NCBI RefSeq assembly: GCF_038237375.1
Contig: NZ_CP151273.1
Coordinates: 1,550,001 to 1,614,000, forward strand
Direction of reading: 5' to 3'
Origin: Alcaligenes sp. SDU_A2
GTDB taxonomy: Bacteria > Pseudomonadota > Gammaproteobacteria > Burkholderiales > Burkholderiaceae_B
DNA length: 64,000 nt
Part shown: positions 1 through 10,768 of the stretch, piece by piece
Layout: the number at the start of each line of letters is the position of its first letter
Numbering within the stretch: position 1 is the first letter of the stretch
Notes under the pieces: model-generated
The model's input: only the letters and a program-made list of their open reading frames with translations
Database searches by the model: none
Told to the model about the DNA's origin: nothing
Made by a program: the position numbers and the translations under genes

Positions 1-1
1 T

Positions 2-655
2 GGCCTGCCCATGACGATTTTCGGCGTAGGCATGGCGCTGGAGCGCCATCCCGAGCTGGCCAAAGAGTTCGTGCGCCTGGGTCATGAGATTGCCTGCCAC
101 GGCTATCGCTGGATTCATTACCAGAATGTGCCCGAGGAGGTTGAGCGCGAGCACATGCGTCAGTGCGTGCAGGTGTTGAGCAAAATCCTGGGGCATCATC
201 CCGAAGGTTGGTATACGGGTCGGGACAGTCCCAATACGCTGCGTCTGGTGGCCGAAGAGGGCGGATTTCTGTACGACTCCGATTATTACGGCGACGACCT
301 GCCGTTCTGGAGCGAAGTGCCCCTGAAGGACGGCACGATCAAGCCCCAGCTGATGGTGCCTTACACCCTGGATACGAACGATATGCGCTTTGCCGCGCCC
401 CAGGGATTTAACACCGGAGAGCATTTCTTCAATTATCTGAAGGACGCCTTTGATGTGCTGTACGAAGAAGGCGAGACGGCCCCCAAAATGTTGTCCATTG
501 GCTTGCATTGTCGCCTGATCGGCCGTCCTGGCCGCTTCAAGGCCTTGCAGCGTTTTCTCGATCATATCCAGCAGCACGAGCGAGTGTGGATTTGCCGCCG
601 GGCCGACATCGCCCGTCATTGGGTTCAGCAACATCCCTATCAGCCAGCCGGGTAA
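2..655 (+). CDS. puuE: Allantoinase PuuE, polysaccharide-deacetylase type (5'-truncated by window edge)
   Basis: This is the C-terminal part of a NodB/polysaccharide-deacetylase-fold protein of the PuuE group, the cofactor-independent allantoinases that hydrolyse allantoin to allantoate in ureide (purine) degradation. The reading frame is open to the left edge, so the ATG at 11 is probably internal; residues GLP precede it in frame. The visible part has the motif [10 protein letters not shown], followed by [10 protein letters not shown], which is typical of PuuE, and a late [14 protein letters not shown] segment. About 215 residues are present of a family usually near 300-320, so about one third is missing. 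It has no adjacent purine gene in this window; the xanthine dehydrogenase operon lies 34 kb away. Family assignment is confident; substrate is by family. Confidence 0.85.
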   Translation, partial: GLPMTIFGVGMALERHPELAKEFVRLGHEIACHGYRWIHYQNVPEEVEREHMRQCVQVLSKILGHHPEGWYTGRDSPNTLRLVAEEGGFLYDSDYYGDDLPFWSEVPLKDGTIKPQLMVPYTLDTNDMRFAAPQGFNTGEHFFNYLKDAFDVLYEEGETAPKMLSIGLHCRLIGRPGRFKALQRFLDHIQQHERVWICRRADIARHWVQQHPYQPAG

Positions 656-721
656 CAGCCGGGCTGCTGCCGGGTGGGGGCCGTAAGGCCAGCGGCCGCT
701 TTTGTAGGGCGACGATGTGCG

Positions 722-747
722 CAATTGCGACCCTAGGGTCGCAATTG
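722..747. repeat. 26-bp perfect palindrome upstream of alaS
   Basis: Bases 722-747 form a perfect palindrome centred on CCCTAGGG, with outer arms CAATTGCGA and TCGCAATTG. The sequence just after it is TTGTTTCC, so it could act as a weak intrinsic terminator for the upstream puuE-like gene. A protein-binding dyad is the alternative. It lies about 180 bp before the alaS start. Confidence 0.6.
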
Positions 748-891
748 TTGTTTCCGTTTGCTGAAAACAGTACTATTTGTCGCTTGTGCCGCCCTCGGGT
801 ATGGATATGCACGCCCAGGTTTTTTGTGCGTGCCCGGTCCTCGGGCGTTGGACTGGCGCACGGCATGCAGGGGCTTGCGGGCTCATCGTCT

Positions 892-897
892 TATAAT
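892..897 (+). promoter_or_regulatory. Possible -10 element of alaS
   Basis: A perfect TATAAT lies 30 bp before the alaS ATG. No good -35 hexamer sits at 16-18 bp upstream, so only the -10 is convincing. Confidence 0.35.
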
Positions 898-927
898 AAG
901 TTTTACTTTTTCATCGCGTTTCATGTA

Positions 928-3552
928 ATGAAAACATCCGAAATCCGTCAGAAGTTCTTATCGTTCTTTGAGTCCAAAGGGCACAACATCGTACCTTCGG
1001 CCCCTCTGGTTCCAGGTAACGACCCCACCTTGCTGTTCACGAACGCCGGCATGGTGCAGTTCAAGGATGTTTTCACCGGCAAAGAAACCCGTCCCTATCA
1101 TCGCGCGACCAGTTCGCAGCGTTGCGTGCGCGCCGGGGGCAAGCACAACGATCTGGAAAATGTGGGCTATACCGCCCGCCACCATACGTTTTTCGAGATG
1201 CTGGGCAACTTCAGCTTTGGCGATTATTTCAAACATGATGCCATTCGCTACGCCTGGGAGCTGCTGACCACGGTGTATAAGCTGCCCGCCGAAAAATTGT
1301 GGGTCACTGTGTATCAGGAAGACGACGAAGCCTACGATATCTGGGCCAAGGAAGTGGGTGTGCCGCACGAGCGCATTATCCGCATCGGCGATAAAGGCGG
1401 CGTTCGTTACAACTCGGACAACTTCTGGCAAATGGCCGATACCGGCCCTTGCGGCCCGTGCTCGGAAATCTTTTACGACCACGGCCCTGATGTCTGGGGT
1501 GGCCCTCCAGGCTCTCCCGAAGAGGATGGCGACCGCTACATTGAAATCTGGAATCTGGTGTTCATGCAGTTCGAGCGCGCCGCCGACGGCAGCATGACGC
1601 CGCTGCCTAAACCCTGTGTGGATACCGGCATGGGCCTGGAGCGCATCTCTGCCGTGTTGCAGCATGTGCATTCCAATTACGAAATCGACCTGTTCCAGGC
1701 CTTGATCAAGGCGGCTGCCCGCGAAACCGGCACGCAGGATATGGACAATAACTCTCTGAAAGTTATTGCCGATCATATCCGTGCCTGCAGTTTCCTGATT
1801 CTGGACGGGGTCATTCCCAGCAATGAAGGACGCGGCTATGTGTTGCGTCGCATTATTCGCCGTGCCTTGCGTCATGGCCACAAACTGGGCCAGAAAGGTC
1901 TGTTTTTCTTCCATCTGGTCAAGGATCTGGGCGAACAGATGGGGCAGGCTTATCCTGAATTGCTGAACCAGCGTGAACGGATCGAACAGGTACTGCGTCA
2001 GGAAGAAGAGCGCTTTAGCGAAACGCTGGAAAACGGCATGCGCATCCTGGAAGGCGCGCTGTCCGCGTTGCCCGCCAAAGGTACGCTGGATGGCCAGACC
2101 CTGTTCACCTTGTACGATACCTACGGTTTTCCTGTCGATCTGACAGCTGACATTTGCCGTGAACGCGAGGTGGATGTGGATTTGGACGGTTTTGAGACCG
2201 CCATGGATAATCAGCGCAAGATGGCGCGGGCGGCCGGCAAGTTCAAAGCGGCTGAAGGTCTGAGCTATTCGGGCGTTGACACGCGTTTTGATGGTTACGA
2301 GACGCTGGTGGGCCAGGGCACGGTAGTGGCGCTGTATGTGGATGGTACGTCTGTTGAGACGGTCGCCCAGGGGCAGCAGGCCGTGGTCGTGCTCGACGCT
2401 ACGCCGTTTTACGCAGAATCCGGCGGCCAGGTGGGCGATGCCGGCGTGCTGTCGGCGCAAGGCGTCATCTTCGATGTGCAAGACACCCAGAAAATCGCTG
2501 GCCAGGTGTTTGGGCACCAAGGTGTGTTGTCCAGTGGCTCCCTGACGGTGGGCGACGTTCTTCAGGCGCAGGTTGATACAGCGCGCCGTGCGCGCATTGT
2601 GCGCAACCACTCCGCGACCCACTTGATGCACAAAGCCTTGCGCGAGGTGCTGGGCGGCCATGTGCAGCAGCGTGGCTCCTTGGTGGATGCGGACAAGACC
2701 CGTTTTGACTTTGCCCACGATGCCGCCATGACGGCCGGGCAGATCGCCCAGGTAGAGGCGATCGTCAACGCCCAGGTGCTGGCCAACCAGGATGTGCAGG
2801 CCCGCCTGATGTCGTTTGATGATGCCGTCAGCGGCGGCGCAATGGCCTTGTTCGGCGAAAAATACGGCGACGAAGTCCGTGTTCTGGATATTGGCTTTTC
2901 GCGAGAGCTGTGCGGCGGCACACATGTGGCCCGGACCGGCGATATTGGTTTGTTCAAGATTCTTTCCGAAAGCGGCGTGGCCGCGGGTGTGCGCCGGGTG
3001 GAAGCCATCACAGGCGACAATTCCCTGCATTGGGTCCAAGAGCAGCAGCGTTTGCTGAACGAAGCGTCCTCCAGTCTGCGCACTCAGCCTGAAGGGCTGG
3101 CAGGGCGGATCGCCGCGCTGCAGGGGCAGATCAAAGACCTGGAGCGTGAGCGTGAGCAATTGCAGTCCAAACTGGCCTCTGCGGCGGGACAGGATCTGGT
3201 TTCGCAGGCGGTGGCACTGGGCGGGGACAGTCGTCTGCTGGTCGCCACCTTAACCGGTGTCGATCCTAAGGCCTTGCGCGGCATGGCTGATCAGTTGAAA
3301 GACAAGTTTAAATCCGCCGTATTGCTGTTGTCCGTAGTGGCCGACGGCAAGGTCAGCCTGGTCGGTGGGGTGACCGCCGATTTGTCCGGCAAGGTCAAGG
3401 CGGGCGATCTGGTGGGCTTTGTGGCTGCTCAGATTGGCGGCAAGGGTGGTGGTCGTCCTGATATGGCGATGGGGGGCGGCACGGATGCGGCGGCTCTGCC
3501 GGCTGCCAATGCCTCGGTCCAGGCCTGGGTGCAGAATCAGTTGGGCGCGTAA
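928..3552 (+). CDS. alaS: Alanine--tRNA ligase
   Basis: Class II aminoacyl-tRNA synthetase that charges tRNA-Ala and edits mischarged Ser and Gly in the cytoplasm. At 874 residues it has the usual full length. The N-terminal catalytic core starts [14 protein letters not shown] and contains [10 protein letters not shown]. The editing domain carries the zinc motifs NHSATHLMH (HxxxH) and CGGTHV. The C-terminal dimerisation/C-Ala part ends in a glycine-rich stretch ([15 protein letters not shown]). The start is the ATG at 928, because homology begins there although the frame is open far upstream. The stop overlaps the next ATG by one base, implying translational coupling with the TusA-like gene. 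Confidence 0.98.
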   Translation: MKTSEIRQKFLSFFESKGHNIVPSAPLVPGNDPTLLFTNAGMVQFKDVFTGKETRPYHRATSSQRCVRAGGKHNDLENVGYTARHHTFFEMLGNFSFGDYFKHDAIRYAWELLTTVYKLPAEKLWVTVYQEDDEAYDIWAKEVGVPHERIIRIGDKGGVRYNSDNFWQMADTGPCGPCSEIFYDHGPDVWGGPPGSPEEDGDRYIEIWNLVFMQFERAADGSMTPLPKPCVDTGMGLERISAVLQHVHSNYEIDLFQALIKAAARETGTQDMDNNSLKVIADHIRACSFLILDGVIPSNEGRGYVLRRIIRRALRHGHKLGQKGLFFFHLVKDLGEQMGQAYPELLNQRERIEQVLRQEEERFSETLENGMRILEGALSALPAKGTLDGQTLFTLYDTYGFPVDLTADICREREVDVDLDGFETAMDNQRKMARAAGKFKAAEGLSYSGVDTRFDGYETLVGQGTVVALYVDGTSVETVAQGQQAVVVLDATPFYAESGGQVGDAGVLSAQGVIFDVQDTQKIAGQVFGHQGVLSSGSLTVGDVLQAQVDTARRARIVRNHSATHLMHKALREVLGGHVQQRGSLVDADKTRFDFAHDAAMTAGQIAQVEAIVNAQVLANQDVQARLMSFDDAVSGGAMALFGEKYGDEVRVLDIGFSRELCGGTHVARTGDIGLFKILSESGVAAGVRRVEAITGDNSLHWVQEQQRLLNEASSSLRTQPEGLAGRIAALQGQIKDLEREREQLQSKLASAAGQDLVSQAVALGGDSRLLVATLTGVDPKALRGMADQLKDKFKSAVLLLSVVADGKVSLVGGVTADLSGKVKAGDLVGFVAAQIGGKGGGRPDMAMGGGTDAAALPAANASVQAWVQNQLGA

Positions 3553-3806
3553 TGGCTGATTTCGATTCGGCAGGCTTACCTTCTTTCGATCTGCAGGTCG
3601 ATGCCTCGGGACTGAAGTGTCCGCTGCCCATCTTGCGTGCCAAGAAAGCCTTGGCGCAGATAGAATCCGGACAGGTGTTGCTGGTCATCACGACCGATCA
3701 GCACGCTGTTCAAGACTTTCAGGCCTTCAGCCGGCAAACGGGCAATGAATTGCTGGCCCAGCAGGCTGAAGCCGAAAAAACTCTGCACTTTTTGCGCCGT
3801 CGTTGA
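3552..3806 (+). CDS. tusA: TusA-family sulfurtransferase
   Basis: An 84-residue protein of the TusA/SirA/YedF family, small cytoplasmic persulfide carriers that relay sulfur to tRNA 2-thiouridine synthesis and other acceptors. The signature CPxP is present as GLKCPLPILRAK around residue 24, so the acceptor cysteine is intact. It begins with the ATG that shares its first A with the alaS stop codon. The pairing links two tRNA-directed functions. The family contains paralogues with other roles (YedF, sulfur oxidation carriers), so the TusA role itself is inferred. Confidence 0.85.
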   Translation: MADFDSAGLPSFDLQVDASGLKCPLPILRAKKALAQIESGQVLLVITTDQHAVQDFQAFSRQTGNELLAQQAEAEKTLHFLRRR

Positions 3807-3878
3807 GCCGGCGGCGTTAAAATACTGCTTTGTATGTTGCGTTTTTAGGACTTGGGCCGGTGTTTGGGCGCGCCAGTT

Positions 3879-3908
3879 TTGGCATGCGGCCGGAAAAAGT
3901 GCTAGAAT
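3879..3908 (+). promoter_or_regulatory. Sigma70-type promoter of rpsP-rimM-trmD
   Basis: TTGGCA at 3879-3884 and TAGAAT at 3903-3908 are separated by 18 bp. They lie 42 bp before the rpsP ATG and after the end of the tusA-like gene. Both hexamers match the consensus in four or more positions. Confidence 0.6.
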
Positions 3909-3949
3909 TTTTTGTTTACCGTTTACCTTACACAATAAAGGGATTATCA

Positions 3950-4210
3950 ATGGTGGTAATTCGCTTGGCCCGTGGTGGCTCCAAAAAGCGTCCTTTTTAC
4001 AACGTTGTAGCCGCCGAGGCGCGTGATCGCCGTGATGGTCGCTTCATCGAGCGTCTGGGTTTCTACAACCCCGTCGCTGGCGAAGGCCAGGAAAACCTGC
4101 GTCTGCAATTGGATCGCGTTAAGCACTTCACCGACAACGGTGCTCAGGTTTCGCCAGCAGTGGCTCGCCTGGTCAAAGAATACTCGGCCAAGGTCGCCTC
4201 GGCAGCCTAA
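3950..4210 (+). CDS. rpsP: 30S ribosomal protein S16
   Basis: An 86-residue small-subunit protein that binds 16S rRNA during early 30S assembly. It starts [20 protein letters not shown] and contains [14 protein letters not shown], both hallmarks of bS16. The frame stays open 40 codons upstream, but homology and a purine-rich AAAGGGA site upstream place the start at 3950. It is the first gene of the conserved rpsP-rimM-trmD operon, with rimM 36 bp downstream. A good promoter lies just upstream. Confidence 0.98.
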   Translation: MVVIRLARGGSKKRPFYNVVAAEARDRRDGRFIERLGFYNPVAGEGQENLRLQLDRVKHFTDNGAQVSPAVARLVKEYSAKVASAA

Positions 4211-4246
4211 GTCGACGTTGCAGCTTTTTCGGTAGCGTACTGATTC

Positions 4247-4846
4247 GTGAAACACGCAGCGCCTCCTGACGACTTGGTCGAGCTTGGGCGCATTGTTTCC
4301 GCCTATGGAGTACGTGGTTGGGTCAAGGTCCAACCGCACTCTATGCAAACCAAGGCGCTCCTGAATGCTAAAACGTGGTGGATAAAAGCGCCCCGTCCTG
4401 GAAGCCAGGCGGGCGTTTTTGCGTCCATACCATCCCGAAATGTCGTGTCCGCGCGTCAACATGGTGCCACCATTGTGGCTCAGTTCGAGGGCATGGACGA
4501 CAGAGATCTGGCTCAAGCCATGAAAGGGCAGACTGTCTGGGTCTCCCGTGCCGAGTTTCCGCAGGCGGACGACAACGAGTTCTACTGGGTCGATTTAATC
4601 GGTTGCCAGTTTTGGGGTGAGCAGGACGGACAGCCCCAGCCTATCGGCGAAGTGGTCGAGGTGCTGGATAATGGTGCTCATGCCATTTTGGCGGTGCATC
4701 GTGGTCTTTGGAATCCAGAGGGCGTATTTATGCCGCAGCTCGATGACAAGGGCCGTCCCTTGGAAGAGTTGGTGCCTTTTGTGCAAGCCATTGTCCACAC
4801 CGTGGATCTGCCGGCACGCCTATTGCATAGCCACTGGCCGGCCTGA
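4247..4846 (+). CDS. rimM: Ribosome maturation factor RimM
   Basis: RimM binds S19 and helps mature the 30S head. The N-terminal domain begins with VELGRIVSAYGVRGWVKVQPHS, and the C-terminal PRC-barrel contains EFYWVDLIGCQ and ends with PFVQAIVHTVDL. It uses a GTG start at 4247. The 199 residues exceed the common 165-175, because of extra sequence between the first strands (around residues 40-65, WIKAPRPGSQ). Both domains are intact. It sits between rpsP and trmD as in most bacteria. Confidence 0.97.
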   Translation: MKHAAPPDDLVELGRIVSAYGVRGWVKVQPHSMQTKALLNAKTWWIKAPRPGSQAGVFASIPSRNVVSARQHGATIVAQFEGMDDRDLAQAMKGQTVWVSRAEFPQADDNEFYWVDLIGCQFWGEQDGQPQPIGEVVEVLDNGAHAILAVHRGLWNPEGVFMPQLDDKGRPLEELVPFVQAIVHTVDLPARLLHSHWPA

Positions 4847-4941
4847 CTGACTGCATCGTTGCGCATTGCGTAGCGCATGCGTGATGGCATACCGGCAAGG
4901 GCCGGGACTTTTCTTACTGTGTTTTCTCTTGGCCGGTCCCC

Positions 4942-5712
4942 ATGCGTTTTGATGCCCTGACCCTGTTTCCGGATATGTTCAACCTGGTCAGCGAGGCCGG
5001 GGTGACAGGGCGTGCGCATAAGCTGGGCATCTGGCAGATGCGCACCTGGAATCCGCGCGACTACACAAGCGATGTGCATCGTACGGTGGACGACCGCCCC
5101 TACGGCGGCGGCCCGGGCATGGTCATGCTGGCCGATCCTTTGAATGATGCGCTGGACCATGCATTGGCGGATCGCGGCGATGCGCCTGCTGTCATTTTGC
5201 TCAGCCCCACCGGGCGGCGCTTTGATCAGGCGGTCGCGCAAGAGTTGGCCCAGGGGCCGGGCGCGGTGTTGGTCTGCGGCCGCTACGAAGGCATCGATCA
5301 GCGTTTTATCGACGCCCGCGTCACGCAGGAGTTGTCTCTGGGCGACTTTGTGCTGTCCGGCGGCGAGATTGCGTCGCTGGCTATCATCGATAGTGTGGTG
5401 CGTTTGTTGCCGGGGGTATTGAATGACGCGGATTCGGCCCGTCAGGACTCTTTTCATGCCGCCAACAGTGGTCTGCTGGACAGTCCGCACTACACTCGCC
5501 CCGAGGTGTACCGCGGGGAAGCGGTTCCCGAGGTCTTGATGTCCGGCCATCACGGCCGCATTCAGGCCTGGCGGCGCGAACAATCGCTGCGGCTGACGGC
5601 AACGCGCCGCCCCGAATTAATTCTTCTGGCGCGCGAACGCGGCGAGTTGAGCAAGGCCGACGAGCGCTTCCTGGCCGCCTTGGCCGAACCGGGAGAGCAG
5701 GGCGGGTCTTGA
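4942..5712 (+). CDS. trmD: tRNA (guanine-N1-)-methyltransferase
   Basis: A SPOUT-class enzyme that makes m1G37 in tRNAs reading codons that start with C or with G, preventing +1 frameshifts. The 256 residues contain the trefoil-knot SAM-binding motifs [21 protein letters not shown] and [10 protein letters not shown]. It starts at the ATG at 4942, 95 bp after rimM. In most genomes rplS follows in the same operon. Here the gene is followed only by about 125 bp and a strong hairpin terminator, then convergent valS. Confidence 0.98.
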   Translation: MRFDALTLFPDMFNLVSEAGVTGRAHKLGIWQMRTWNPRDYTSDVHRTVDDRPYGGGPGMVMLADPLNDALDHALADRGDAPAVILLSPTGRRFDQAVAQELAQGPGAVLVCGRYEGIDQRFIDARVTQELSLGDFVLSGGEIASLAIIDSVVRLLPGVLNDADSARQDSFHAANSGLLDSPHYTRPEVYRGEAVPEVLMSGHHGRIQAWRREQSLRLTATRRPELILLARERGELSKADERFLAALAEPGEQGGS

Positions 5713-5840
5713 TGGCTTGCCTGGGCGGGCCTTTGCGCATTGGGCCTGGCGCTGCTTTTTCTGGCGTCATCAAAAAGATCGTGGGCCGTTTATGCGCAGA
5801 CCCTGCCTTGTGTGGACGGTTCAATCTGAGTCGATAAAAA

Positions 5841-5870
5841 AGGCCCTGCATCATGCAGGGCCTTTTTGTT
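5841..5870. terminator. Bidirectional intrinsic terminator between trmD and valS
   Basis: AGGCCCTGCA (5841-5850) and TGCAGGGCCT (5854-5863) form a 10-bp perfect stem with a 3-nt loop. It is followed by TTTTGTT on the plus strand and preceded by AAAAA, giving a U-tract for the minus strand. It serves the two convergent genes. Confidence 0.9.
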
Positions 5871-5884
5871 GGGCGAGGTGTGGA

Positions 5885-8737
5885 TCAGCTCAGGCGTTCG
5901 AATTGCTGCTGTACCTTGGCCAGTGTTTCGCCGAACTGGGCGACGCGCTGGCGCTCCTGCTCCACCACGGCAGCCGGAGCGCGTTCCACGAAGCTGGCAT
6001 TGCCTAGTTTGCCTTCCGCCTTGCGGATTTCGCCTTGCAGGCGCTCGATTTCCTTGGAGAGGCGGGCCCGCTCGGCATCCACGTCGATTTCCACATGCAG
6101 CATCAGTTGCGAGGCACCGACAATCTGTACCGGCGCACCGGCGTCAGTGGGCAGTTGCTCCACAATCTGCACGCTGTCCAGCTTGCCCAAAGCAGCCAGA
6201 TAAGGGCTGTTGGCATGCAGGGTGGCGGCATCGCCTTGGGCGATCAGCGGCACGCGCTGGGCGGGCGAGATATTCATTTCGCCGCGTAGGGCGCGGATGG
6301 CATCCACCTGGGCTTTGAGCTCGGCCACCAGAGTCTCGGCCTGCTCGTCGATGGCGGCTGGGTTGGCAATGGGGTAGGGCTGTACCGATATGCTGGTGAC
6401 GGTGTCTTCGGCGCGTTTCCCGGCCACCACGGATACCTTCTGCCATAGTTCTTCGGTGATGAATGGGATGATGGGGTGAGCCAGGCGCAGCACCACTTCC
6501 AGCACGCGGATCAGGGTGCGGCGTGTACCCAGTTGCTGGGCGGGCGTGCCATGCTGGATCTGGGTCTTGGCCAGTTCCAGGTACCAGTCGCAGTACTCGT
6601 CCCAGACAAAGTGATAGATGGCATTGGCCACGTTGTCAAAGCGGTAGTCGGCAAAGCCGCGCTCGGCATCCTGTTCCAGGCGTTGCAGCAGGCTGATGAT
6701 CCAGCGGTCCGCGAAGGAAAGCTCGGTCGGTGCTTCTTGTTGCAGGTCGTGGCCTTCGGTGTTCATCAGCACGAAGCGCGTGGCATTCCACAGTTTGTTG
6801 CAGAAATTGCGGTAGCCTTCGCAGCGCTTCATGTCGAAGTTGATGTTGCGTCCCAGCGTGGCATAGGCGGCCATGGTGAAGCGCAAGGCGTCGGTGCCGA
6901 AGGCCGGGATGCCGTCCGGGTAGTCCTTCTTGGTGCGTTTGGTAATGCTTTGGGCTTGCTTGGGATTCATCAGGCCGAAGGTGCGCTTGTGCAGCAAGTC
7001 CTCCAGTGCGATGCCGTCGATCAGGTCCACGGGGTCGATGGTGTTGCCCTTGGACTTGCTCATCTTCTTGCCTTCCATGTCGCACACCAGGCCGTGTACA
7101 TAGACGGTGCGAAAGGGTACCTGGCCGGTCAGGTGCATGCTCATCATGACCATGCGCGCAACCCAGAAAAAGATGATGTCAAAGCCGGTGACCAGCACGC
7201 TGGAGGGCAGGTAGCGGTCCATGTCGGGCGTCTGCTCGGGCCAGCCCAGGTCGGTAAAGGGCACCAGCGCGGACGAGAACCAGGTGTCCAGCACGTCTTC
7301 GTCGCGGCGCAGTGGGCCGTCTACGCCAGCGGCGCGGGCCTGGGCCAGGGCGTCTTCTTCGCTGCGGGCCACGAAGATGCGGCCATCGTCGGCATACCAG
7401 GCGGGAATCTGGTGACCCCACCACAGTTGGCGGGAAATGCACCAGTCCTGGATGTTGTTGAGCCACTGGTTGTAGGTGTTGGCCCAGTTGTCGGGGTAGA
7501 ACTGCACGCGACCATCGGCCACCACGTCCAGCGCCACCTGGGTAATGCTCTTGCCGGGATGCAGGGAGTCGGCCGGAGCGGGCTGGCTCATGGCCACGAA
7601 CCACTGGTCGGTTAGCATGGGTTCGATCACGGTGTTGGTGCGATCGCCACGCGGCACCATCAGCTTGTGTGGTTTGACGGCTTGCAGCAGGCCCTGGGCA
7701 TCCAGGTCGGCCACGATTTGCTTGCGCGCAGCAAAACGCTCCAGGCCTTGGTAAGCGGCAGGAGCAGTGTCGGCAATATGGGCATCCAGCGTCAGGATGC
7801 TGATCATCTCCAGCTGATGACGCTGGCCGACAGCGTAGTCGTTGAAGTCGTGGGCGGGCGTGACCTTGACCACGCCGGTGCCGAATTCGCGGTCTACATA
7901 GTCATCGGCAATGATGGGAATCTGGCGTCCGACCAGAGGCAGGGTGACGGTCTGGCCGATCAAGGCGGCATAGCGCTCGTCCTCGGGGTGTACCATGACG
8001 GCGACGTCGCCCAGCATGGTTTCGGGGCGCGTGGTTGCGACGACCAAATGGGTCAATCCAGCTTGTGGCTCGGTCAGGGGGTAGCGGATTTCCCACATGT
8101 GGCCGTCCTCTTCCTCGCTGACCACTTCCAGGTCGGAGACGGCAGTGCCCAGCACAGGGTCCCAGTTGACCAGACGTTTGCCGCGGTAGATCAGGCCTTG
8201 TTCGTACAGTCGCACGAAGGTTTCCAGCACGCCACGCGACAGATTGTCGTCCATGGTGAAGTACTCGCGGCCCCAGTCGCACGATGCGCCCAGGCGGCGG
8301 AATTGCCCCGTAATGGTGCTGCCGGACTTCTCTTTCCATTCCCAGACCTTTTCCAGGAATTTTTCGCGGCCCAGGTCGTGGCGGCTGATGTTCTGCGCAT
8401 CCAGTTGGCGTTCGACGATGATCTGCGTGGCGATGCCGGCGTGGTCGGTGCCGGGAATGTAGACGGTGTCGTCGCCCTTCATGCGATGGTAGCGCGTCAG
8501 CCCATCCATGATGGTCTGGTTAAACGCGTGGCCCATGTGCAGCGTGCCCGTCACGTTGGGCGGCGGCGACTGGATGGCGAAGGGTTCGGCCGTGTGGCCG
8601 GGTTGTGGCTGGACGTGTTGGCCGCCCTGGAAGTAGCCGCCTTGTTCCCAGCGCGCATACCAGCGCGATTCGATTTCCTGGGGTTCAAAGCTCTTGGATA
8701 GCTGTTCGTCGGAGGTCGGTGCGGATGAGTTGGTCAT
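5885..8737 (-). CDS. valS: Valine--tRNA ligase
   Basis: Class I synthetase that charges tRNA-Val and hydrolyses Thr-tRNA-Val through its CP1 editing domain. The 950 residues carry the HIGH-like signature HMGH ([10 protein letters not shown]) near residue 67, the editing domain with [10 protein letters not shown], the KMSKS loop as [11 protein letters not shown], and a C-terminal tRNA-binding coiled coil rich in [15 protein letters not shown]. The start is the ATG whose complement ends at 8737. It is convergent with trmD and divergent from ndk. Confidence 0.98.
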   Translation of the reverse strand: MTNSSAPTSDEQLSKSFEPQEIESRWYARWEQGGYFQGGQHVQPQPGHTAEPFAIQSPPPNVTGTLHMGHAFNQTIMDGLTRYHRMKGDDTVYIPGTDHAGIATQIIVERQLDAQNISRHDLGREKFLEKVWEWKEKSGSTITGQFRRLGASCDWGREYFTMDDNLSRGVLETFVRLYEQGLIYRGKRLVNWDPVLGTAVSDLEVVSEEEDGHMWEIRYPLTEPQAGLTHLVVATTRPETMLGDVAVMVHPEDERYAALIGQTVTLPLVGRQIPIIADDYVDREFGTGVVKVTPAHDFNDYAVGQRHQLEMISILTLDAHIADTAPAAYQGLERFAARKQIVADLDAQGLLQAVKPHKLMVPRGDRTNTVIEPMLTDQWFVAMSQPAPADSLHPGKSITQVALDVVADGRVQFYPDNWANTYNQWLNNIQDWCISRQLWWGHQIPAWYADDGRIFVARSEEDALAQARAAGVDGPLRRDEDVLDTWFSSALVPFTDLGWPEQTPDMDRYLPSSVLVTGFDIIFFWVARMVMMSMHLTGQVPFRTVYVHGLVCDMEGKKMSKSKGNTIDPVDLIDGIALEDLLHKRTFGLMNPKQAQSITKRTKKDYPDGIPAFGTDALRFTMAAYATLGRNINFDMKRCEGYRNFCNKLWNATRFVLMNTEGHDLQQEAPTELSFADRWIISLLQRLEQDAERGFADYRFDNVANAIYHFVWDEYCDWYLELAKTQIQHGTPAQQLGTRRTLIRVLEVVLRLAHPIIPFITEELWQKVSVVAGKRAEDTVTSISVQPYPIANPAAIDEQAETLVAELKAQVDAIRALRGEMNISPAQRVPLIAQGDAATLHANSPYLAALGKLDSVQIVEQLPTDAGAPVQIVGASQLMLHVEIDVDAERARLSKEIERLQGEIRKAEGKLGNASFVERAPAAVVEQERQRVAQFGETLAKVQQQFERLS

Positions 8738-8987
8738 GGTGATGCAGTCTGTCTTACCGTGATCGGTACGTGCGCGGCGCCGGCCGCTTGTTTCTGGACA
8801 AAATTCGAATTCAAGATGCGCTATTTTAAGATGTAGCCGTGCGTCTTTGGCGTGGTAAAATGCCGGGTTGCCGTAAATACGACGAAAGTGTTTGTTTTCA
8901 TTCGGGAAATTAACACGGCTCGTTGGATGCGCATTTTTGCTTTACGCAGCAAAGACTACACTATATTGTTCTTATTTGGATTTTCAC

Positions 8988-9413
8988 ATGGCTATTGAAC
9001 GCACTCTGTCCATCATCAAGCCCGACGCCGTTGCCAAAAACGTAGTCGGCCAGATCATCTCCCGCTTCGAAGGCGCCAACCTGAAGGTCGTCGCCGGCCG
9101 CATGGTTCACCTGTCCCGCGGCGAAGCCGAGCGTTTCTACGCTGTGCACGCTGCCCGTCCATTCTTCAAGGATCTGGTTGACTTCATGGTCTCCGGCCCT
9201 GTGTTCGTGCAAGTCCTGGAAGGCGAAGGTGCCATTGCCAAGAACCGCGAACTGATGGGCGCTACCGATCCCAAGAAAGCAGAACCCGGCACCATCCGCG
9301 CCGACTTTGCCGACAGCATTGACGCCAACGCCGTGCACGGTTCCGACGCTCCCGAAACAGCCGCTGTCGAAATCGCTTTCTTCTTCCCCGAGTGCAACGT
9401 CTACAGCCGTTAA
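8988..9413 (+). CDS. ndk: Nucleoside diphosphate kinase
   Basis: Transfers the gamma-phosphate from ATP to NDPs through a phosphohistidine intermediate, balancing NTP/dNTP pools. The 141 residues start [15 protein letters not shown]. The active-site histidine lies in [12 protein letters not shown], and the usual C-terminus [14 protein letters not shown] is present. The longer frame upstream is not homologous, so the ATG at 8988 is chosen. It is transcribed away from valS and precedes rlmN by about 200 bp. Confidence 0.98.
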   Translation: MAIERTLSIIKPDAVAKNVVGQIISRFEGANLKVVAGRMVHLSRGEAERFYAVHAARPFFKDLVDFMVSGPVFVQVLEGEGAIAKNRELMGATDPKKAEPGTIRADFADSIDANAVHGSDAPETAAVEIAFFFPECNVYSR

Positions 9414-9504
9414 TTTGTTTACCCGCGCAGCGCAGGTTGGGCTTTGCCGCCTAAACGTCGCCGCTCCAAGGTAAAACGCCTCTCCCGCGAGGGAGGTGAA
9501 CCCG

Positions 9505-9537
9505 GACACAGGATGCTTATTAGGATTGTCCTGTGTC
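9505..9537 (+). terminator. Hairpin downstream of ndk (possible terminator)
   Basis: GACACAGGA (9505-9513) pairs perfectly with TCCTGTGTC (9529-9537) around a 15-nt loop. A second small hairpin, CTCCC-GCGA-GGGAG, lies at 9482-9495. There is no strong T-run after either, so termination is only plausible. Confidence 0.4.
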
Positions 9538-9619
9538 TGGTCCATGCAAGCGGCATGCAAGCCGCGTGGCGGACAGCAAGCGGGCGTTAGCCTGCGCAGC
9601 GTGGGGGTATTATTTTTCT

Positions 9620-10768
9620 ATGTCATCGCTCGAACCTATCAATCTTCTGGGCATGGGCCCGGAGCAACTCGTTGATCTTGTCGCCCAGTGGGGGGGCAAG
9701 CCCTTTCGCGCGCGGCAACTGCAGCGCTGGATACACCAGCGTCAGCAAGACGAGTTCGGGCAAATGACAGACCTGGCGCGCGAGTTCCGGGAACAGTTGA
9801 CGGCGCATTGCGTGGTCAGCGCGCCCAGCATGTCCCACGAACATCTGTCTGCCGACGGCACACGCAAGTGGCTGTTCGATGTCGGCAGCGACAACGCCGT
9901 CGAAGCGGTCTTTATTCCCGAGGACGATCGCGGCACCTTGTGTATTTCCAGTCAGGCCGGCTGTACGGTGGCCTGTCCTTTTTGTTCTACCGGCTATCAG
10001 GGCTTTAACCGCAACCTGACCACGGCCGAGATCATTGGCCAGTTGTGGTTTGCGCGCCGCGCCTTGATGGACGCGCCCGAAACCGCCCGAATTGGCGAGG
10101 CCGCCGGCGAAACGTCCCGCGTCATCAGCAATGTAGTCATGATGGGCATGGGTGAGCCGCTGCTCAATTACGATCAGGTTCTGGGGGCCTTGCGCCTGAT
10201 GCTGGATGACAACGCCTACGGGCTGTCGCGCCGTCGCGTTACCGTGTCCACGTCCGGGGTTGTTCCCATGATGGACAGGTTGGCGCAGGATTGCCCGGTC
10301 GCATTGGCCGTCTCGCTGCACGCGCCCAACGATGCACTGCGCGACCGTTTGGTCCCGCTCAATAAAAAGTACCCGCTGGTCGAATTGCTGGCTGCGTGTA
10401 ACCGTTATTTGGAGCGTGCGCCGCGCGACTTCATTACATTTGAATACATTATGCTGGACGGGATCAACGACACCGATCAGCATGCCCGGGAACTGCTGGA
10501 CATTGCCCGCCAGGTGCGCTGTAAGTTCAATCTGATCCCGTTCAATCCTTTCCCGCAATCTGGCCTGAAACGCTCCACGCATGCTCGGGTCAAGCAGTTT
10601 GCCCAGATGTTGATGGACGGCGGAGTCGTGACGACAGTGCGCAAGACCCGCGGCGACGATATCGCCGCTGCCTGTGGGCAGCTTGCGGGCGATATCCGCG
10701 ACCGTACCCGCATCGAGCAGCGCTTGCCGGATCGCGCAGTCATTCAAATCAAACAGGAACGTGCATGA
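9620..10768 (+). CDS. rlmN: Dual-specificity RNA methyltransferase RlmN
   Basis: A radical SAM enzyme that makes m2A2503 in 23S rRNA and m2A37 in some tRNAs. The 382 residues contain the [4Fe-4S]/SAM motif CxxxCxxC as CTVACPFCS, preceded by [11 protein letters not shown], and [12 protein letters not shown]. Homology starts at [11 protein letters not shown], so the ATG at 9620 is used rather than the start 29 codons upstream. Its stop overlaps the rodZ-like start by 4 bp (ATGA). It heads the long rlmN to hflC gene block. Confidence 0.97.
   Translation: MSSLEPINLLGMGPEQLVDLVAQWGGKPFRARQLQRWIHQRQQDEFGQMTDLAREFREQLTAHCVVSAPSMSHEHLSADGTRKWLFDVGSDNAVEAVFIPEDDRGTLCISSQAGCTVACPFCSTGYQGFNRNLTTAEIIGQLWFARRALMDAPETARIGEAAGETSRVISNVVMMGMGEPLLNYDQVLGALRLMLDDNAYGLSRRRVTVSTSGVVPMMDRLAQDCPVALAVSLHAPNDALRDRLVPLNKKYPLVELLAACNRYLERAPRDFITFEYIMLDGINDTDQHARELLDIARQVRCKFNLIPFNPFPQSGLKRSTHARVKQFAQMLMDGGVVTTVRKTRGDDIAAACGQLAGDIRDRTRIEQRLPDRAVIQIKQERA

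Noticed and set aside
958-3159. A 733-residue open frame antisense to alaS
   Set aside because: Codon structure and homology belong to alaS on the plus strand; GC-rich third positions leave the antisense frame open by chance.
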